Assembly: GCA_903929925.1 (NCBI GenBank)
Contig: CAIYWO010000257.1
Location: 1 to 7,487 of the forward strand
Reading direction: 5' to 3'
DNA from: an uncultured beta proteobacterium
Lineage (GTDB): Bacteria; Pseudomonadota; Gammaproteobacteria; Burkholderiales; Burkholderiaceae_B
Length of the DNA: 7,487 nucleotides
In this document: positions 5,236-7,487 of the stretch, one piece after another
Position numbering within the stretch: position 1 is the first letter of the stretch
Layout of the letters: every line of letters begins with the position of its first letter
Translations under genes and position numbers: made by a program
Notes under the pieces: model-generated
The model's input: the letters and a program-made list of their open reading frames with translations, nothing else
What the model was told of the DNA's origin: nothing
The model's database searches: none

Positions 5236-7290
5236 ATGTCTAAATTTGAAACTACCGGTCTGAATCCTTCGCAGCGCGAGGGGGTCTTGTATCTGGATGG
5301 TCCGTGCCTTGTGCTTGCGGGCGCCGGATCTGGAAAAACACGTGTCATCACGCAAAAAATTGCCTATCTGTTGCGTGAATGTGGCTACGCAGGACGTAAT
5401 GTGGTCGCGCTCACCTTCACCAACAAAGCTGCCCGTGAAATGGAAGATCGGGTCAAATTGTTGGTTGATCCCTCTTTAGCAAAAGGTCTAACGATCAGTA
5501 CGTTTCATTCGCTTGGCGTGCGTATCCTTAGGGAAGAAGCGCGTTTTGCCGGGCTGAAGCCACAGTTTTCGATTTTTGATTCGGATGATGCCATGGCGAT
5601 CATCCAGGATCTGTTGGCAACGACTGATCGTGGTCGGTTGCGCTCGGTACAGCAGACGATCTCGCTCTGGAAAAACGGATTGATCGACCCGGATGGCGCC
5701 GCAAATCTGGCCTCCACTGCAAGTGAGGTTGAGGCCGCAAAGGTATATCGCAGCTACAACGCGACACTAGTCGCGTATCAGGCAGTAGATTTTGATGATT
5801 TGATTGCCTTGCCTGCCAAAATATTTGAGCAGCACCAAGAGGTGCGCGAACGCTGGCAGCAACGCGTGCGTTATTTGTTGGTGGACGAATATCAAGACAC
5901 TAACGTTTGCCAATATCGACTCGTGCAGTGGTTGACTGGCGTGCGTGCCATGTTCACGGCGGTGGGTGATGATGACCAGGCTATTTATGCCTGGCGGGGT
6001 GCCACGATTGAAAATCTGGCAAAGTTGACAACTGACTACCCACAAATTCGGTTGATTAAACTTGAGCAAAACTATCGCTCGAGTCAGTGCATCCTAGCCG
6101 CGGCGAATCACGTGATCGCGAAGAACCCAAAACTTTTTGAAAAGAAGTTGTGGTCTGAGCACGGAATGGGAGACGCCATCAGCGTCACGGCGATGGCGAA
6201 CGATGAGGCAGAGGCCGAGAATGTTGCCATGAAGATATCGGCTGCTCGTTTCGAAAAGCGTGCGTCCTGGAAAGACTTTGCTGTCTTGTACCGTGGGAAC
6301 CATCAGGCCCGTATCGTTGAGCAGGCGATGCGCAATTTACATATCCCCTACACAATTTCTGGTGGACAGAGCTTTTTTGATAAAGCAGAAGTGCGCGATG
6401 TGCTGGCCTACCTGCGATTGGTTGCGAACGAAGACGATGATCCAGCCTTTATTCGTGCAGCAACGACACCAAAGCGAGGAATCGGGCAGGCAACACTACA
6501 GACCTTGGGGCAATACGCAGGTGAGCGTCAGATCTCGTTATTTGAGGCGCTCTTTGAGCAGGGTGTTGAGACAAGTCTGGCCGCACGTCAGCTTGAGCCC
6601 TTGCGTACCTTTGGCGAATTTATTAATCGCATACGTTTTCGAGCCGGTCGTGGAGAAACAGGGCAGCCAGTTCCCGCCGCAGAACCTGCGGGCGTGATCC
6701 TGGATGATCTGCTTAGCGCGATTCAATATGAGCGCTATTTGTATGACACGCTCGATGAAAAAGCCGCTCAGTCCCGCTGGCAGAACGTACTTGAATTGGT
6801 CGGTTGGCTCAAGCGTAAAGCCGATGCAGATGCAATGGGCCTGTTGGATCTGGTGCAGCATGTGGCCTTAGTCACGATGCTTGAGCGTGGGGATGAGCAA
6901 GAACCCGATGCTGTGAAATTATCCACTCTCCACGCCTCGAAGGGCTTGGAGTACCCCCATGTTTATTTGTTAGGGGTAGAGGAAGGCCTGTTACCGCATA
7001 TGGGTCGCGATGATGAAGATGTCGACCCGACAAAAGTCGCTGATGCATTGGCTTCGCGTATTCAGGAAGAGCGACGCTTGATGTACGTAGGTATTACTCG
7101 CGCACAACGCAGCTTGCACTTGAGTTGGTGCCAAAAGCGTCGTCGCGCTCGCGAAGATCTTGTGCGCGAGCCTTCCAGATTTATCGAAGAGATGGGTTTG
7201 TCGGCAGCCGAGCTGCAGCTGCAGCCCGACACCTTAAGTCCCAAAAATCGCCTTGAGATGTTGCGTGCGATGTTGAATAAGACAAGCTAG
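5236..7290 (+). CDS. rep: ATP-dependent DNA helicase Rep (UvrD/Rep, SF1A)
   Basis: Rep is a 3'-5' helicase that helps forks pass protein blocks and, in E. coli, supports PriC-dependent restart. The 684-residue protein (673 in E. coli) aligns with Rep throughout and is closer to Rep than to UvrD, for example in the opening GLNPSQREGV and GPCLVLAGAGSGKT. Motifs: I GAGSGKT (29-35), Ia TFTNKAAREM (60-69), Ib TISTFHSLG (86-94), II VDEYQDTN (216-223), III VGDDDQAIYAWRGA (243-256), IV LEQNYRSS (276-283), V TLHASKGLEYPHVYLLG (564-580), VI EERRLMYVGITRAQ (611-624). Relative to E. coli it has about 12 extra residues just before motif VI and a Gly/Pro-rich insert near 470-486. It starts 9 bases after the priA stop and has no visible Shine-Dalgarno sequence, so translation is probably coupled to priA. 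Confidence 0.96.
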   Translation: MSKFETTGLNPSQREGVLYLDGPCLVLAGAGSGKTRVITQKIAYLLRECGYAGRNVVALTFTNKAAREMEDRVKLLVDPSLAKGLTISTFHSLGVRILREEARFAGLKPQFSIFDSDDAMAIIQDLLATTDRGRLRSVQQTISLWKNGLIDPDGAANLASTASEVEAAKVYRSYNATLVAYQAVDFDDLIALPAKIFEQHQEVRERWQQRVRYLLVDEYQDTNVCQYRLVQWLTGVRAMFTAVGDDDQAIYAWRGATIENLAKLTTDYPQIRLIKLEQNYRSSQCILAAANHVIAKNPKLFEKKLWSEHGMGDAISVTAMANDEAEAENVAMKISAARFEKRASWKDFAVLYRGNHQARIVEQAMRNLHIPYTISGGQSFFDKAEVRDVLAYLRLVANEDDDPAFIRAATTPKRGIGQATLQTLGQYAGERQISLFEALFEQGVETSLAARQLEPLRTFGEFINRIRFRAGRGETGQPVPAAEPAGVILDDLLSAIQYERYLYDTLDEKAAQSRWQNVLELVGWLKRKADADAMGLLDLVQHVALVTMLERGDEQEPDAVKLSTLHASKGLEYPHVYLLGVEEGLLPHMGRDDEDVDPTKVADALASRIQEERRLMYVGITRAQRSLHLSWCQKRRRAREDLVREPSRFIEEMGLSAAELQLQPDTLSPKNRLEMLRAMLNKTS

Positions 7291-7321
7291 GCACAGAGTG
7301 CTCTGTATGTATCGTGCCTTT
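7289..7321. terminator. Imperfect hairpin between convergent genes
   Basis: AGGCAC (7289-7294, overlapping the rep stop) pairs with GTGCCT (7314-7319), followed by TT. Inside it a second small hairpin can form from ACAGA (7293-7297) and TCTGT (7302-7306) around GTGC. The two compete for two bases. The site lies in the 34-base gap between rep and the opposing gene, where a shared terminator would be expected, but the stem is weak and the T run is short. Confidence 0.3.
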
Positions 7322-7324
7322 GAC

Positions 7325-7487
7325 TTATTCGATATTCGCCAAGGTTTTGCGCCAGAACGCTAGCCGCCGCGGTAATGCCGAGACGAATACGTGCTCACGC
7401 AAGGTATGCGCGCCGTCACCTTCAGCGCCTAAGCCGTCGATCGAAGGGCAGCCAACGGCAGCGGTAAAGTTAGCATCGCTACCACCC
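7325..7487 (-). CDS. M20-family metallopeptidase, C-terminal end (partial)
   Basis: The reverse strand encodes the last 53 residues of a protein that begins beyond the right edge and stops at TAA (7327-7325). The segment opens with GGSDANFTAA and continues with PSIDGLGAEGDGAH and a closing ALPRRLAFW helix. This is the pattern of the C-terminal part of the catalytic domain of M20 peptidases of the glutamate carboxypeptidase (CPG2-like) type. The His of GDGAH corresponds to the family's late metal-ligand His. Members remove C-terminal amino acids or cleave related amide bonds with a two-zinc centre; the substrate cannot be told from this fragment. It converges on rep with 34 bases between the stops and probably belongs to a separate transcription unit. 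Confidence 0.88.
   Translation of the reverse strand, partial: GGSDANFTAAVGCPSIDGLGAEGDGAHTLREHVFVSALPRRLAFWRKTLANIE

Noticed and set aside
6919..6927. TTATCCACT, one mismatch from a DnaA box
   Set aside because: It lies inside the rep coding region in a conserved protein segment (KLSTLHASKG), so the codons explain it and it does not form a cluster with the upstream box.
7203..7225. AGCTGCAGCTGCAG micro-repeat near the end of rep
   Set aside because: It is a short in-frame coding repeat (Glu-Leu-Gln-Leu-Gln) with no sign of a larger repeat or mobile element boundary.

Overview
The window looks like ordinary core chromosome of a betaproteobacterium, most likely order Burkholderiales and possibly family Alcaligenaceae. 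This rests on the close fit of AtpD/AtpC, HemE, PriA and Rep to proteobacterial families, on a Fis-type regulator lying between the atp operon and hemE, and on a base composition that looks close to half G+C by eye. The genus cannot be named from the sequence alone.

Layout, left to right: the 3' end of atpD and all of atpC close the F1Fo ATP synthase operon, which ends at a strong intrinsic terminator (652-686). A short leader with a perfect 18-bp palindrome (730-747) precedes a regulator of 286 residues (793-1653). Its N-terminal half resembles a receiver domain but has lost the phosphorylation residues, and it ends in a Fis-type helix-turn-helix. Next is hemE (1726-2802, GTG start), encoding uroporphyrinogen decarboxylase. 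A 360-base AT-rich gap (2803-3162) holds no convincing gene but contains a perfect DnaA box (3049-3057). It leads into a tight two-gene unit, priA (3163-5226) and rep (5236-7290). On the opposite strand, converging on rep, is the C-terminal end of an M20-family metallopeptidase (7325-7487).

Functionally the window joins energy metabolism (ATP synthase), haem synthesis (hemE) and replication restart. PriA reloads the replisome on stalled forks and Rep is an accessory 3'-5' helicase linked to fork progress and to a second restart route in E. coli, so their near-overlap in one unit is meaningful. The DnaA box upstream suggests, but does not prove, a link between initiator protein and restart-gene expression.

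I see no mobile element, CRISPR array, RNA gene or clearly novel multi-gene system. The points most worth a second look are the pseudo-receiver regulator with its palindrome, the DnaA box, and a PriA that lacks the winged-helix domain found in the E. coli protein.
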